Shown here in pieces: positions 61,134 to 61,440 of a DNA stretch of 61,440 bases. Each line of letters begins with the position of its first letter. Within the stretch, counting starts at the first letter, position 1. The stretch comes from Xanthoparmelia taractica (Eukaryota > Ascomycota > Lecanoromycetes > Lecanorales > Parmeliaceae), in contig JANQBS010000232.1 in NCBI GenBank assembly GCA_033085395.1, forward strand, positions 1 through 61,440, read 5' to 3'. Made by a program: the position numbers and the translations under genes. The notes beneath the pieces were generated by a model that was not told the origin of the DNA, made no database searches, and saw nothing but the letters and a program-made list of their open reading frames with translations.

Positions 61134-61440
61134 CGGGCCGGAAAGGTCTAGTATATTTAGTGGGATATCCCATATTATATCGTATCATATTATATCAAGA
61201 AAGGGTATCATGAGGGGATTATATTAGATTACTTATAAAGATATAAGATGGGAAATTACTAATATCATGAAATGATCTAAGAAATTTCTAATATATGTAG
61301 AAGTATTTTATAATATAAATTATTTCTTATATTAGGTAACGAATAAGATAAAAATTTTTTAGATTAATATATAAGTTAGGGCGAAATTAGCTTAAGTAAT
61401 TATTAAACTTTAATATTTAATAAATAATATTAAGATAAAC
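61134..61440 (+). repeat. Start of another TA-flanked miniature element, running off the window
   Basis: CGGGCCGGAAAGG after TA (61132-61133) is the terminal repeat of the family at 34529-34800 with one change, and GGGATATCC follows as in that copy. Beyond about 61200 the sequence diverges, with RIP-poor GGGTATCATGAGGGG. No right end is visible before 61440, so this copy is longer, cut short or interrupted. Confidence 0.65.

Overview
This window is a gene-poor, very AT-rich block (roughly a quarter G+C by eye) built almost entirely of nested, inactivated transposable elements. CpA/TpG is nearly absent, TpA is in excess and CpG is largely kept. Former CAA/CAG (Gln) and TGG (Trp) codons read as TAA/TAG, and catalytic Asp codons have become Asn. 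This is the signature of repeat-induced point mutation (RIP), so the source is most likely a filamentous ascomycete (Pezizomycotina). The block is an AT isochore, possibly pericentromeric or subtelomeric. I found no intact host gene, tRNA, rRNA or CRISPR array. All coding calls are relics.

Layout. Bases 1-74 are the end of a TA-flanked miniature inverted-repeat element. Bases 75-4221 and 19709-about 21230 are an unclassified degraded coding region on the + strand (H), split by a Ty3/Gypsy element on the - strand (B, 4222-19703, target duplication ATTAT). B is itself split by a second Ty3/Gypsy on the + strand (A, 6315-14723, target duplication AAAGG/AAAGT). Next is a Ty1/Copia element on the + strand (E, 21774-39501). 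Its gag is split by a Tc1/mariner DNA transposon (D, 23081-33729, TA), which is split by a third Ty3/Gypsy (C, 23519-30630, TAATA). E also carries a 272-bp TA-flanked miniature element (34529-34800). A second Copia relic (F, 39502-42248 and 59063-about 60360) is split by a fourth Ty3/Gypsy (G, 42249-59062, ATAAT). G is split by a second, inverted copy of A (A', 48515-56040, ATATT). The window closes with the start of another miniature element (61134 onward).

How the parts relate. A, A', B, C and G share one architecture: short LTRs (134-188 bp), a primer-binding site just inside the 5' LTR that fits initiator tRNA-Met, a C2H2-like finger between gag and protease, then protease, reverse transcriptase, RNase H, integrase and a C-terminal chromodomain. 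Chromodomains bind methylated H3K9 in heterochromatin, which fits repeated insertion into already silenced elements. Points of most interest are the shared finger, an extra coding segment downstream of integrase in G, the apparently two-gene Tc1 element D, a self-nested A copy, RIP-poor patches that cross element boundaries, and the unidentified region H.
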